Positions 17,905 through 27,073 of a stretch of DNA of 64,000 nucleotides are shown here, in pieces. This stretch comes from JAVVHH01 sp963848035 (GTDB lineage: Bacteria > Pseudomonadota > Alphaproteobacteria > Acetobacterales > Acetobacteraceae): NCBI GenBank assembly GCA_963848035.1, contig CAWKCD010000001.1:1488001-1552000 (forward strand). Direction: 5' to 3'. A program made the translations under genes and the position numbers. The notes beneath the pieces were generated by a model, which saw only the letters and a program-made list of their open reading frames with translations, was not told where the DNA came from and did no database searches. Positions within the stretch are counted from its first letter, which is position 1. Each line of letters begins with the position of its first letter.

Positions 17905-18174
17905 ATGCCCGTCTCCCTTACAGCTGTTGTAACTTCGGCGCTCGCTCTGGCCGCGGTGGTCGGGCTGGTCATCCTGGCCGGCCGCGCCCTTCGCGGCGTC
18001 GGCGTGGCGGGATTTCGGCCCAGTTCACGGCTCGCTCTGCGCGAGAGCATCGCGATCGATCGTGTCCGATCGCTGCGTATCGTCAGCTGCGACGAACGTG
18101 AGCTGCTCCTGCTCGTCGGCGGCACGTCCGACGTGATCGTCGGATGGCTGCCGCCGAAGGGAGCCAATCCATGA
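17905..18174 (+). CDS. fliO: Flagellar biosynthetic protein FliO
   Basis: Short 89-residue bitopic membrane protein: N-terminal helix (about residues 5-27) followed by a small cytoplasmic domain with the FliO pattern LALRESIAIDRVRSLRIVSC and ELLLLVGG. It assists FliP assembly into the export gate. Its stop overlaps the fliP start as ATGA, supporting the assignment. Confidence 0.82.
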   Translation: MPVSLTAVVTSALALAAVVGLVILAGRALRGVGVAGFRPSSRLALRESIAIDRVRSLRIVSCDERELLLLVGGTSDVIVGWLPPKGANP

Positions 18175-18941
18175 CCCGCGCCGGCTGGCGCCTATGGCTC
18201 GTTTGCGGGGCCGTTGTCTGCACCGGGCTGCTGCTGCCCCACTGCGTTCTCGCGCAGTCGCTGAACATAGATCTCGGGTCCGGCGCCCCGGCAGGCGCTC
18301 AGGCAGGCGCCACGGGCCGGTTGATGCAGCTCACCGCGCTCATCACTGTCCTGTCCCTGGCGCCCAGCCTGCTCGTGATGGTCACCGCGTTCACCCGCAT
18401 CGTCATCGTGCTGTCGCTGCTCCGAAGCGCCGTCGGCGCCCAGGGAACGCCGCCGAACTCTGTCATCATCGGCCTTGCCTTGTTCCTCACCTACTTCGTC
18501 ATGCAGCCGGTGCTCGGCCAATCCTGGACCAATGGGATCATGCCGCTGACATCGGGGCAGGTTTCCGAGCTCGAGGGTCTGCGCCTCGCCGCCGAGCCGT
18601 TCCGAAAGTTCATGGCGGCCAACGTCCGTACCGCGGACCTCCAGCTCTTCCTCGATCTCGCCAATCTCCCGCCGCCGGCCACGCCCGACGCCGCCCAATG
18701 GCGCGCACTGATCCCCGCCTTCATGGTCGGTGAGCTGCGGCGCGCATTCGAAATGGGCTTCTTGCTCTACCTGCCATTCATGGTGATCGACCTCGTGGCC
18801 GGCAGCGTTCTGATGTCGCTCGGGATGATGATGCTGCCGCCCAGCGCGATCAGCCTGCCTTTCAAGCTGATCTTCTTCGTCTTGGTGGACGGATGGCGCC
18901 TCGTCTCGGGCAGCCTGGTGCAAGGCTTCGTGCCGCTCTGA
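18171..18941 (+). CDS. fliP: Flagellar biosynthetic protein FliP
   Basis: Core export-gate membrane protein, 256 residues. It has an N-terminal signal-like helix, then the FliP blocks LIGLALFLTYFVM-type (here IIGLALFLTYFVMQPVLGQ), PAFMVGELRRAFEMGFLLYL and PFMVIDLVAGSVLMSLGMMM, and ends with KLIFFVLVDGWRLVSGSLVQ. The ATG at 18171 overlaps the fliO stop, so the longer open frame is not used. Confidence 0.95.
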   Translation: MTRAGWRLWLVCGAVVCTGLLLPHCVLAQSLNIDLGSGAPAGAQAGATGRLMQLTALITVLSLAPSLLVMVTAFTRIVIVLSLLRSAVGAQGTPPNSVIIGLALFLTYFVMQPVLGQSWTNGIMPLTSGQVSELEGLRLAAEPFRKFMAANVRTADLQLFLDLANLPPPATPDAAQWRALIPAFMVGELRRAFEMGFLLYLPFMVIDLVAGSVLMSLGMMMLPPSAISLPFKLIFFVLVDGWRLVSGSLVQGFVPL

Positions 18942-18994
18942 GCGGCCTGGAAACATCCGCTGCCTGCGGCGTTCAGCCCCCGATGGAGGCGAGC

Positions 18995-19162
18995 ATGAAG
19001 CAACCGCACACCGAAAACACGATCAAGCACACCGACGACGAGCAGAACACCGGCAACCACAAGAAACCCGGCGCGCCCGACACGGATGGTGCCGACCGCT
19101 TCGGAGGAACCCGCACCGGCGCCGAGAACGTCGAGCCGGCGACGGACGGAAAGAAGAGCTAA
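18995..19162 (+). CDS. Small hydrophilic protein of unknown function
   Basis: The 55-residue, highly charged, Asn/Thr/Asp-rich peptide starts MKQPHTENTIKHTDDEQN and ends with EPATDGKKS. A GGAGG ribosome site at 18985-18989 points to the ATG at 18995 rather than the ATG at 18983. It contains no hydrophobic core, so it is likely disordered. No family recognised. Confidence 0.5.
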   Translation: MKQPHTENTIKHTDDEQNTGNHKKPGAPDTDGADRFGGTRTGAENVEPATDGKKS

Positions 19163-19173
19163 GCGGGTCGCGG

Positions 19174-19193
19174 GCGGAGGCGAAAACCTCCGC
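19174..19193. terminator. Hairpin between small ORF and nusG stop
   Basis: A perfect 7-bp stem GCGGAGG/CCTCCGC with a 6-base loop directly follows the nusG stop on the minus strand and the small ORF on the plus strand. There is no clear T tract, so it may act only as an RNA 3' end or weak bidirectional terminator. Confidence 0.5.
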
Positions 19194-19724
19194 TTAGACC
19201 TTCTCCACCTGATTGTACTCCAACTCGACAGGGGTGGAGCGGCCGAAGATCGAGACGCTGACTTTGACCCGCCCCTTCTCCTCGTCGATCTCCTCGACCA
19301 CGCCGTTGAAGCTGGTGAACGGCCCATCGGCCACCCGCACCTGCTCCCCGATTTCGAACAGCACCGCCGGCCGTGCCCGCTCGACGCCTTCGGCCGACTG
19401 CTTGAGCATCCGTTCGGCCTCGGCTTCCGGGATCGGCGATGGCCGCGTCTTGGTGCCGAGGAAGTCGGTGACCTTGGGTGTATCCTTCACCAGGTGCCAG
19501 GTCTGATCCGTCATCTCCATCTTCACCAGCACGTAGCCGGGGAAGAACTTGCGCTCGGTGTTGACCTTCTGGCCGCGACGCACCTCGACCACGTCCTCGG
19601 ACGGGACAAGAACCTCGTCGACAAGGTCCGCCAATCCTTTTTGAGCCGCCGTTTCCTTGATCTGCTGCGCGATCTTCTTTTCGAAGCCCGAGTAGACGTG
19701 GACGACATACCAACGCTTGGCCAT
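19194..19724 (-). CDS. nusG: Transcription termination/antitermination protein NusG
   Basis: The 176-residue NusG has the N-terminal NGN domain starting KRWYVVHVYSGFEKKIAQQI with the RKFFPGYVLVKMEM core, and a C-terminal KOW domain (PFTSFNGVVEEIDEEKGRVK). The ATG at 19724 is chosen from family alignment; the frame is open further upstream across secE but in an unrelated frame. It follows secE by 11 bp, the usual secE-nusG pair. Confidence 0.97.
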   Translation of the reverse strand: MAKRWYVVHVYSGFEKKIAQQIKETAAQKGLADLVDEVLVPSEDVVEVRRGQKVNTERKFFPGYVLVKMEMTDQTWHLVKDTPKVTDFLGTKTRPSPIPEAEAERMLKQSAEGVERARPAVLFEIGEQVRVADGPFTSFNGVVEEIDEEKGRVKVSVSIFGRSTPVELEYNQVEKV

Positions 19725-19735
19725 TACCGCGTTCC

Positions 19736-19930
19736 CTACGACGCCACGCCGAAGAGCGCGCGCACACCGATGCCGATCACCTGGTCGGCGACGAAGAAAA
19801 ACAGGGCTGCCATCCCGGAGAGCGCAAACACCAAGCCGGTCGTGATCAGCGTTTCCTTCCGAGAAGGCCACGTGATCTTTCCAACTTCGGCCCGCACATC
19901 GCGGAGGAACTTCGCCGGACTGACAGCCAC
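19736..19930 (-). CDS. secE: Preprotein translocase subunit SecE
   Basis: The 64-residue single-helix SecE has the conserved amphipathic segment RAEVGKITWPSRKETLITT followed by a membrane helix (about residues 32-55). The start is GTG at 19930; upstream of this the frame runs into tRNA-Trp, so a longer form is excluded. tRNA-Trp, secE and nusG are in the classic order. Confidence 0.92.
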   Translation of the reverse strand: MAVSPAKFLRDVRAEVGKITWPSRKETLITTGLVFALSGMAALFFFVADQVIGIGVRALFGVAS

Positions 19931-19964
19931 TACACACCCTAACTTTCGAGGAATCTTCAAGACT

Positions 19965-20041
19965 TGGCAGGGGTGGAGGGTCTCGAACCCCCAACCTCCG
20001 GTTTTGGAGACCGGCGCTCTAGCCAATTGAGCTACACCCCT
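19965..20041 (-). tRNA. tRNA-Trp (CCA anticodon)
   Basis: A 77-nt cloverleaf on the minus strand: acceptor AGGGGTG pairs with CACCCCT, D arm TAGCTCAATTGG, anticodon loop CTCCAAA giving CCA, T arm GGGGGTTCGAGACCC. The 3' CCA is encoded. It precedes secE-nusG, a common arrangement. Confidence 0.96.
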
Positions 20042-20193
20042 GCAGAACCAGTCCGCCCGGGTCGCGCCCGCGACGCGTCCCGGGACGGCTCCGGCGCAGG
20101 CCGGGTAGAAACGGCGCGCGGCCGTCTATGTCAAGTGTCCGCTTCCGCAGGCCCGCCGCCAGACATATATGCAGGCGCCATGACACGCATCCG

Positions 20194-21338
20194 ATGCCGC
20201 TGACGCCGCTTGTCCCGTCGGCGCCCCTGAAAGCCACGACGCCGGCGCTGGGGATTTGCCGCATCGACCCTCATTCACCTCGCGGCCATCGCCTTTTTGA
20301 TCGCCATCGCGGCCCGGCGCGCGCCGCCGGCCGAGCCGGGCCAGCCCTCCTTCGACCTCGTCTTCGAGGGCTCGCCGGCAGCGCCCGACACGACCAAGCC
20401 CCAAGGCCTGCCACCGATCCAGCCGGCCGAAATCCCGCCCGCCGCCAGACGCACCGCTCGGCACGCCTGCGCCGGCCGCGATGTCGCCACCCGAACCCGA
20501 TGGCGCCGCTTCCCCCGCCCCGGCCGCCGCCGCCATGCCCACGCAAGCGGCCAAACCCAGCCCGGCGCTGGCCGAAGCGACGCCGCCCGAGCCCGCCACC
20601 CCTCCACCGCCGGACACCGCGCAGCCGGCGCAATCCACCGCGCCCTCGCGCCTTGCCTTCGCACCGCCCGCCGAACCCGCCATCACTGCCGAGCCGACGC
20701 CCGACGAAGCCCGACCGGCCACGCCGCCGAGCGTCAACCTGCAGTTCCCCTCCCAAACAGCCGAAGAGTTGCGCCCGCCGCTCGATCTCACCCCGATCAT
20801 GCCGCAGCCCCCGCAGCCCCCGCAGCCGCTGCCGCCTGCGCGTCCTCAACCGCGCCCCGCGCCGCCGCGGCCGCCACAGCGGCAGGCGCTCGGCACGCTG
20901 TCCAACCCGATGGATCTGAGCTTCGCCCCGGCTCCGCGCCCCGCCGCCAGAGGCTCGGTCGCCTCTCGCGCCTTCGATCTTTCTCCCCCGCCCGAGCGAC
21001 CCGGCGGCTCCCGCTCCGATCCCTATGCGCAGATTCGTGCGGCCAACGCCTCCGAAGATTGGAACCGCGGCCTGCTACAATACTGGCTGCGCCATCGGTT
21101 CTATCCGCCGCAAGCGGCCGAAAATGGCGAGCAGGGCTCGGTCACGATCCAGCTCACGGTCGATCGCTCGGGCCGGGTCGAGGATGTCCAGGTTTTGTCC
21201 AGGTCCGGCTCGCAATGGCTCGACATGGCCGCCGTTAGCACCTTCCGCAACGCGCACCTGCCGCCGTTCACGAACGAGATGCGCCAGGACCGGCTCACTT
21301 TCCCGATCCCGATCAGCTACTACCTGATCCGTCGCTGA
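20194..21338 (+). CDS. TonB-like energy transducer, apparently frameshifted twice
   Basis: A TonB-family protein can be read only by joining three frames. It starts with ATG at 20194 (MPLTPLVPSAPL), moves to the next frame at 20230 (KPRRRRWGFAASTLIHLAA, a positively charged head plus membrane helix, then PSFDLVFEGSPAAPDT), and moves again at 20441 into the long proline/alanine-rich linker and the C-terminal TonB domain (YWLRHRFYPPQAAENGEQGS, VTIQLTVDRSGRVEDVQVL). At each junction removal of one base restores the frame. The C-terminal 285-residue part is intact. No exbBD genes are adjacent. It is either two sequence errors or a recent pseudogene. Confidence 0.75.
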
Positions 21339-21342
21339 GCGC

Positions 21343-21416
21343 TGGAGCGGGCGATGGGAATCGAACCCACGTCAGTAGCTTGGAAGGCTACCGCATTACC
21401 ATTATGCTACGCCCGC
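21343..21416 (-). tRNA. tRNA-Gly (TCC anticodon)
   Basis: A 74-nt cloverleaf including the encoded CCA on the minus strand: acceptor GCGGGCG pairs with CGCCCGC, anticodon loop CTTCCAA giving TCC, and T arm GTGGGTTCGATTCCCAT. Confidence 0.96.
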
Positions 21417-21519
21417 CCGCGGCCGCAGTCTTAAAGCTCTGGGTGTTCCCTCGCAAGCGCAACTCATCTGAACCAGCCCCTCCGGCAGGCGTTCCCGGCT
21501 GACCATCCGAGGAGGGTTC

Positions 21520-21891
21520 ATGACCGAAGGACAGACGCTGGCGCTGACCGATGACGAGGCGGAGCCGATCCCGTTTCAGATCGCCGGCGCAACCGGCGAG
21601 TTCCGGATCCAAATCCTGAACGAGGATCAGGAGAAAGGCGTGGTGACCACCATTGTCCACCTGTCGCCGGGCTGCCGCATCCCCGCCCACCGGCACCGAA
21701 AAGGCGCCGAGATGCATTACGTGCTCGAGGGCGACCTGATCGATGCCGGCCGCCCGTTCGGCCCAGGCGCCTTCCTCACGCACGCAGCCGGCCAGACCCA
21801 CGGGCCGCACGAGAGCAAGCAAGGCGCCCGTATCCTGACCGTCCAGACCTGGCAATCGCAGGACGGCGACTTCGACTTCGAACCCGCCTAG
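21520..21891 (+). CDS. Cupin-domain protein
   Basis: Single-domain cupin of 123 residues. The first cupin motif is PAHRHRKGAEMHYVLEGDLI with the metal-binding His pair and Glu; a second His is in AGQTHGPHES. Similar to the ChrR/anti-sigma-type and dioxygenase-like small cupins, but it lacks any partner gene that would tell its role. A strong AGGAGGG ribosome site lies 8 bases before the ATG. Its end overlaps the convergent amine oxidase by 4 bp. Confidence 0.85.
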   Translation: MTEGQTLALTDDEAEPIPFQIAGATGEFRIQILNEDQEKGVVTTIVHLSPGCRIPAHRHRKGAEMHYVLEGDLIDAGRPFGPGAFLTHAAGQTHGPHESKQGARILTVQTWQSQDGDFDFEPA

Positions 21892-23111
21892 AGCAACCGC
21901 TCCGCCGCCTCGATCCCGCTGAGGTAGGCGCCCCCAACCGTCCCCGCCAATCCATCCATTCGGCACGCCTCCCCGGCGAAGATCAGCCGTTCGCCGGGGA
22001 ACGCTGCCGCCAGCACGCCGCGCTGGTCCGCATCTCCCGGCCCGGCGAACGCATAAGCCCCCCGATGCAATTCGTCGCTCCCCCAGCCGGAGACGACCGC
22101 GCCCGCCGCTAACCGCCGCGGCAGCAACCGCGCGAGTTCGTCACGCGCCAGCTCGATCAATCCCGCCTCATCCTCCGCGAGCGACCAGGCCGTTCGCCCG
22201 CCGACGAAACCGGTCACGTAAGGCCGCGCCAACGGCCACGCGTTGAATGTCATCGGCCGGTCCCGTTCCACGAGCAACATGTCCGCCGGAAATCCGAACC
22301 GCTCTGGCGCCGCCAGCGCCACCTTGGTCAGCAACCCCATCGGCAAGCGATGGATCGCCTCCTCCACGGCGGGCGGCAGCGCCGGGCTGAACCGGATCGC
22401 CCCGGACGCCAACACCCCCGTCGACACCGTCACGATCACCGCGCCCGCCAGCAGCGTTCCGCGTTCGGTCTCGACCCGGACGCCCGCGCCGCCCCAGTCG
22501 ATCCCCGTCACCAGGGTCTCCAATTCCACCGGCGCCGCCAGCCGATGCGCCACGAACGCGCCGACCCCTGCGGGCGGCAGCAGATTGGGCCCCTCGAGCG
22601 CATTGCGATGCCAGTCCTGCAACCCCAACGCGTCGGCATCCGCCGCCGCGATGATCGCCCCCTCCCAAAGCGCCACCGTCCCGGCCCATGGATCGTCGGC
22701 CATCGGCGCCATCGCGGCTGCGAGTGTCTGGTCCGGGCCCGCGAGCGCCGGCGCGACCACCGTCTCGAGCCGCTCCCAGGCCCGCTCGTATGCCGCCGCC
22801 TCCGCAGCCGTCGCGACCCGGCCGTCGACGTAGACACGCTCGCGGCGCACCGCATCGCTGTCCGTCAGCCCATCCTCAGCGGTCGCCAACGCCACCAGCG
22901 GATTGCGGCGCGCCGCATGCAGCCAGGTCGCGCCGACGTCGAACGGCGCGCCGCCGAGCAGGGCAGGGCAGGTCGTCCACGCCCGCCCGCCGATCCGGTC
23001 GGCCGCCTCCAGCAGCCGCACCGACACGCCAGCCGCCGCCAGCCGCCGCGCCGCCGCCAATCCCGCCACCCCGGCGCCGACCACGATCACACCCGCATCC
23101 CGCACGGTCAT
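21888..23111 (-). CDS. FAD-dependent amine oxidase/desaturase-like oxidoreductase
   Basis: The 407-residue flavoprotein of the amine oxidase fold has an N-terminal dinucleotide motif GAGVAGLAAARRL, then EAADRIGGRAW and the GATWLH segment, and a C-terminal FAD motif FAGEACRMDGLAGTVGGAYL. The ATG at 23111 overlaps the hpnL stop by 4 bp, so it is coupled to hpnL. The substrate is unknown; co-transcription with hpnL suggests a link to hopanoid or terpenoid lipids, inferred from position only. The frame is open upstream through hpnL, but that part is a shadow. Confidence 0.88.
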   Translation of the reverse strand: MTVRDAGVIVVGAGVAGLAAARRLAAAGVSVRLLEAADRIGGRAWTTCPALLGGAPFDVGATWLHAARRNPLVALATAEDGLTDSDAVRRERVYVDGRVATAAEAAAYERAWERLETVVAPALAGPDQTLAAAMAPMADDPWAGTVALWEGAIIAAADADALGLQDWHRNALEGPNLLPPAGVGAFVAHRLAAPVELETLVTGIDWGGAGVRVETERGTLLAGAVIVTVSTGVLASGAIRFSPALPPAVEEAIHRLPMGLLTKVALAAPERFGFPADMLLVERDRPMTFNAWPLARPYVTGFVGGRTAWSLAEDEAGLIELARDELARLLPRRLAAGAVVSGWGSDELHRGAYAFAGPGDADQRGVLAAAFPGERLIFAGEACRMDGLAGTVGGAYLSGIEAAERLL

Positions 23112-24052
23112 AGCCGCCGCACCTCCTGCCATTGCCAGACGCCGAGGATTGGCAGCCCCCACCCGATCTCTCGCGCGCGCCGCAGCAGCGACACGCCCAG
23201 TGCGATGTCCGGCGGAACGCCGAACACCGCGCCCAGCCCGACATACCCCGCCTCCTGCACCCCGGCCGCCCCGGGCACCACGAACGCGACCGCGATCGCC
23301 GCGTCCAGCAACGCCTCCAGCGCCAGCACTCCCACCAGATCCGTCGAGTGGCCGAGCAGCCGCAAGCTGATCCAGGTCCCCACCCCCGTCCCGAACCAGC
23401 CACCGAGGTGCAGCGCGGTGCCCAACAGCAGCCGCCGCCATTCTCCGTAGAGTGCCCCCATCTCCTGCCCCAGCCGCTCCAGCCCGCCCTGTGTCCGCAA
23501 CGCCTCGCCGAACAAAATCTGCCCGAGCGTCTGCGCGATCCGCCCGATCCCCGCCCGCGACCGAAGCGCCACCGCCAGCAGCGTCAGCGCTATCCCCACC
23601 CCGGCCGCGACCGGCCCGATCAGGCTCGAGTCCGGCTGCAACACCAGCAGCACCGACAGGCCGAACAGCGCAAACAGCAACTGCGCCGCCAATTCCGCGC
23701 TGACATCCACCACCGTCCCCGCCGACGCCGTCGTCCATGCCGTGCCGCGCAGCGTCACCGCCCGGGCCCCGATCACATATCCGCCAACCGGCGAGAACGG
23801 CAGGCACGCCGTCGCGGCGTCCCGCACCATCCGTCCCCAGATCAGCACGCCCCACGAAATACCCGGCTGCACGCAGCGCCAAGCCGTCCCCAACAGCACG
23901 TAAAGTGCAGCCTGCCACGCCAGCAGGATCGCCGCCCCTTCCCAGCCGATATTCAGCACCGCGCGGAAAACCTCGGCCGCGTCGAAGCGCAACACCAGGG
24001 CCGCCGCGCCGGCAATGCCGAGCAGCGCAAGCATTATCGAGAGGCGTCGCAT
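23108..24052 (-). CDS. hpnL: HpnL family membrane protein
   Basis: The 314-residue polytopic membrane protein of the lysylphosphatidylglycerol-synthetase-like (UPF0104) fold has about seven to eight hydrophobic segments. The HpnL pattern includes FSPVGGYVIGARAVTLRGT and VVPGAAGVQEAGYVGLGAVF. The family occurs in hopanoid loci. It is divergent from hpnA with 46 bp between starts. Confidence 0.88.
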   Translation of the reverse strand: MRRLSIMLALLGIAGAAALVLRFDAAEVFRAVLNIGWEGAAILLAWQAALYVLLGTAWRCVQPGISWGVLIWGRMVRDAATACLPFSPVGGYVIGARAVTLRGTAWTTASAGTVVDVSAELAAQLLFALFGLSVLLVLQPDSSLIGPVAAGVGIALTLLAVALRSRAGIGRIAQTLGQILFGEALRTQGGLERLGQEMGALYGEWRRLLLGTALHLGGWFGTGVGTWISLRLLGHSTDLVGVLALEALLDAAIAVAFVVPGAAGVQEAGYVGLGAVFGVPPDIALGVSLLRRAREIGWGLPILGVWQWQEVRRL

Positions 24053-24098
24053 CCGGCGGCACTACACCAGCCCACGCCGCTTGGGATATAGGGCGCCA

Positions 24099-25127
24099 GT
24101 GTCTGACAATTCGTCTCTCGCCCCCGCCAAGCCGCGCACGCTCGTCACCGGCGCCACCGGCTTCGTCGGCTCCGCCGTCGCCCGCGCCCTGATCGCCCGC
24201 GGCCACACGCTGCGCCTGCTCGTCCGCCCCGGCAGCGACCGCAGCAACGTTGCCGGCCTGCCCGCCGAGTTCACCGAAGGCGATTTGCGCGAACCCGAGA
24301 GCCTGAAAGCCGCCGTTGCCGGCTGCGACCACGTCATGCACGTCGCCGCCGATTACCGTCTCTGGGTTCCCGATCCGGCTCCCATGATGCAGGCCAATGT
24401 CGACGGCACCCGCACCCTGCTTCGTGCCGCCCGCGATGCAGGGGTCAAGCGCATCGTGTATTGCAGCTCGGTCGCCGCCCTCGGGCTCGTCGGCGACGGC
24501 ACCCCCGGCACCGAGGACACCCCGGTCCATGAGGAAGCCGTCATCGGCGTCTACAAACGTTCGAAATATTTCGCCGAACAGGCGGTGCGCACCCTGATCC
24601 GCGACGAAGCCGTCCCTGCCGTCATCGTCAATCCGTCCACCCCGATCGGCCCGCGCGACATCAAGCCCACGCCCACCGGCAAAATGGTGCTCGATGCGGC
24701 CGCCGGGCGCATGCCCGCTTTCGTCGACACCGGTTTGAACGTCGTCCATGTGGACGATGTCGGCCTCGGCCACGTCCTCGCGCTCGAGCGCGGCACCATC
24801 GGCGAGGCTTATATCCTCGGCGGCTTCGACATGCGCCTCGAGGAGATCCTGGCTCTGATCGACGACATCATGGGCCGCCCGGTTCGCCGCCGGGTCCGCC
24901 TGTCGCGCACGGCGCTATGGCCGCTGGCCGTCGGGATGGAGGGCGCCGCCCGCGCCTTCGGGATCGAGCCGCTGGTCACCCGCGAGATGCTGGCGATGGC
25001 CAAGAAGAAGATGTTCTTCAGCTCTGCCAAGGCCCGCGCCGATCTCGGCTACGAGCCCCGCCCCGCGCGCGCCGCCCTGAGCGACGCGGTCGCCTGGTTC
25101 CGCGCCGACGGAAGGCTCAGGGCGTGA
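24099..25127 (+). CDS. hpnA: Hopanoid-associated sugar epimerase HpnA
   Basis: The 342-residue NAD-dependent epimerase/reductase of the extended SDR class has the cofactor motif TGATGFVGSAVARAL near the N-terminus, VYCSS-type Ser (here IVYCSSVAALG) and the YKRSKYFAE Tyr-Lys pair. The GTG at 24099 (VSDNSSLAPAK) is chosen because the upstream in-frame ATG at 24015 lies inside hpnL. First gene of the rightward operon hpnA-B-C-D-E-shc-hpnG; its stop overlaps hpnB as GTGA. Confidence 0.93.
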   Translation: MSDNSSLAPAKPRTLVTGATGFVGSAVARALIARGHTLRLLVRPGSDRSNVAGLPAEFTEGDLREPESLKAAVAGCDHVMHVAADYRLWVPDPAPMMQANVDGTRTLLRAARDAGVKRIVYCSSVAALGLVGDGTPGTEDTPVHEEAVIGVYKRSKYFAEQAVRTLIRDEAVPAVIVNPSTPIGPRDIKPTPTGKMVLDAAAGRMPAFVDTGLNVVHVDDVGLGHVLALERGTIGEAYILGGFDMRLEEILALIDDIMGRPVRRRVRLSRTALWPLAVGMEGAARAFGIEPLVTREMLAMAKKKMFFSSAKARADLGYEPRPARAALSDAVAWFRADGRLRA

Positions 25128-26236
25128 CCGCTGTCGCGGCGCTGGCGCTGCTCATCTGGGCCTATCTCCTGCTGGCCCACGGCCGCTTTTGGCAAGCCGG
25201 CCCGACCTTGACCCCTGCCAGCCCCGCCGGATTACCTCCGGTCGACATTGTCATCCCGGCGCGCGACGAAGCCGAGAGCATCGAAGCCACGCTCCGCTCC
25301 CTCCTCGCCCAAGACTATGCCGGCCCCATCCGCGTCATCTTGGTCGACGACAACAGCACTGACGGCACCGCGGACCTCGCGCGCGGATTGCGTGCGGACC
25401 AACTCACCATTGTGACCGGCGCACCCCGACCGCCCGGTTGGAGCGGCAAGCTCTGGGCGGTCCACCAGGGCGTCCAGCAAACCACGGCCGACCTCGTTCT
25501 GCTCACCGACGCCGACATCGTCCACGACCCCGCCCATGTCGCCACCCTCGTCGCCAAAGCAGAGACCGACCGCCTCGACTTGGTCTCCGAAATGGTCGAA
25601 CTCCGCACCAAGAGCCTTGCAGAGCGCGCGCTCGTCCCCGCTTTCGTCTTCTTCTTCCAGCTCCTTTACCCTTTCGCCAGCGTCAACGACCGAGCATCCC
25701 GCATCGCCGCCGCCGCTGGCGGCACCATGCTCGTCCGCCGCGCGGCACTCGATCGCATCGGCGGCATCGCAAGCCTTCGCGGCGCCCTCATCGACGACGT
25801 GACCCTCGCGAGCCGCATCAAGCAGGCTGGCCCGATCTATCTCGGCCATAGCGCGCTCGCCCGCAGCCTCCGTCCGTATCCAGAGGCTTCAGACATCTGG
25901 CGCATGGTCGCCCGCACCGCCTATGTGCAGCTGCGCTTCTCCCCGCTGCTCCTGCTCGGCACCATTCTCGGCCTCGCTTTAATCTGGCTCGCGCCACCGG
26001 CGATCACCCTTTTCGGCCACGGTCCGGCGCGTCTCATGGCCGCCCTCGCCTGGGCCGGCTCCGCCCTTTCCTACCTGCCGACTCTGCGCCGTTTCCGCCA
26101 ATCCCCGCTCTGGGCCCTCGCGCTTCCCGCAATCGCCAGCTTCTACGCAGCCGCCACCATCGGCTCCGCCCTAGACCACCATCGGGGGCGCGGCGTCGTC
26201 TGGAAGAACCGCGCCTACCAAGGGGCCGAAAGTTGA
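25124..26236 (+). CDS. hpnB: Hopene-associated glycosyltransferase HpnB
   Basis: The 370-residue family 2 glycosyltransferase is anchored in the membrane: an N-terminal helix, catalytic domain with DIVIPARDEAESIEATLRSL, VDDNSTDGTADLA and the LLTDADIVHD metal motif (about residue 127), then two or three C-terminal helices. It starts with GTG overlapping hpnA and ends overlapping hpnC as TTGA. Confidence 0.92.
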   Translation: MTAVAALALLIWAYLLLAHGRFWQAGPTLTPASPAGLPPVDIVIPARDEAESIEATLRSLLAQDYAGPIRVILVDDNSTDGTADLARGLRADQLTIVTGAPRPPGWSGKLWAVHQGVQQTTADLVLLTDADIVHDPAHVATLVAKAETDRLDLVSEMVELRTKSLAERALVPAFVFFFQLLYPFASVNDRASRIAAAAGGTMLVRRAALDRIGGIASLRGALIDDVTLASRIKQAGPIYLGHSALARSLRPYPEASDIWRMVARTAYVQLRFSPLLLLGTILGLALIWLAPPAITLFGHGPARLMAALAWAGSALSYLPTLRRFRQSPLWALALPAIASFYAAATIGSALDHHRGRGVVWKNRAYQGAES

Positions 26237-27073
26237 ACACGCCCGCCACATCAGTCGAGACCTGGTCCGGCAAGGACCGCGGCGACGAGAACTTCCCGGT
26301 CGGCTCCGCGTTGATCCGCCCGGCGTTGCGCCCGCACGTGCACGCCTTCTACGCCTTCGCCCGCAACGCCGACGACATCGCCGACTCGCCCGATCTCGAG
26401 CCCGACGACAAGATCGCCCGCCTCGACCACATGGAAGCCGTCCTCCTCGGCCGCCAGATCGAGGGCGCCCCCAGCGCCGCCGCGCTCCGCCAGAGCCTCC
26501 AGGCCACCGGTGTCACCCCTACCCACTCGCAGGAGCTCCTGATCGCCTTCCGCCAGGACGCCACCAAGCGCCGTTACGCCAGCTGGGACGAACTCCTGAA
26601 CTATTGCCGCTACTCCGCCGCGCCCGTCGGCCGCCACGTGCTCGACCTGCATGGCGAAGATCGCGCCACCTGGCCCGCCAACGACGCTCTCTGCGCCGCG
26701 CTCCAGGTCCTCAACCACCTGCAGGATTGCGGCAAGGACCTCGCCCAACTCGACCGCTCCTATCTCCCGCAGGACCTGCTCGACCAAGCCGGCGCAAGCG
26801 TCGAGGACGTGGCCCGCGACGCCGAAACGCCCGGCCTGCGCCAAGTCTTCGGTCAACTCCTCGCCCAGTGCGACGCCCTGAACGCCGCCGCCGAAGACCT
26901 CCCGCGCCGCACCCGGGATCGTCGCCTCCGCCTCGAAGTCGCCGTCATCGTCGGCCTGTGCCAAGCGCCTGACCCGGCGGCTGCGCCACGCCGACCCGAT
27001 CGCCACCCGCGTGAAGCTGCAGAAATCCGACGTCGCCGGGTCCGTCGTCTCGGCCCTGCGGTGGGCCGCATGA
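26233..27073 (+). CDS. hpnC: Hydroxysqualene synthase HpnC, apparent frameshift near 26959
   Basis: Trans-isoprenyl synthase-like enzyme that turns presqualene diphosphate into hydroxysqualene. The TTG start overlaps the hpnB stop. Asp-rich motifs are present: FYAFARNADDIADSPD and LQVLNHLQDCGKDL. After EVAVIVGL the annotated frame loses homology; the next frame continues as AKRLTRRLRHADPIATRVKL and ends ALRWAA with a TGA that overlaps the hpnD ATG. Removing one base at about 26957-26959 restores a protein of normal length, about 279 residues. The continuous 837-residue reading from this start through hpnD to hpnE is an artefact of successive shifts. Confidence 0.85.
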
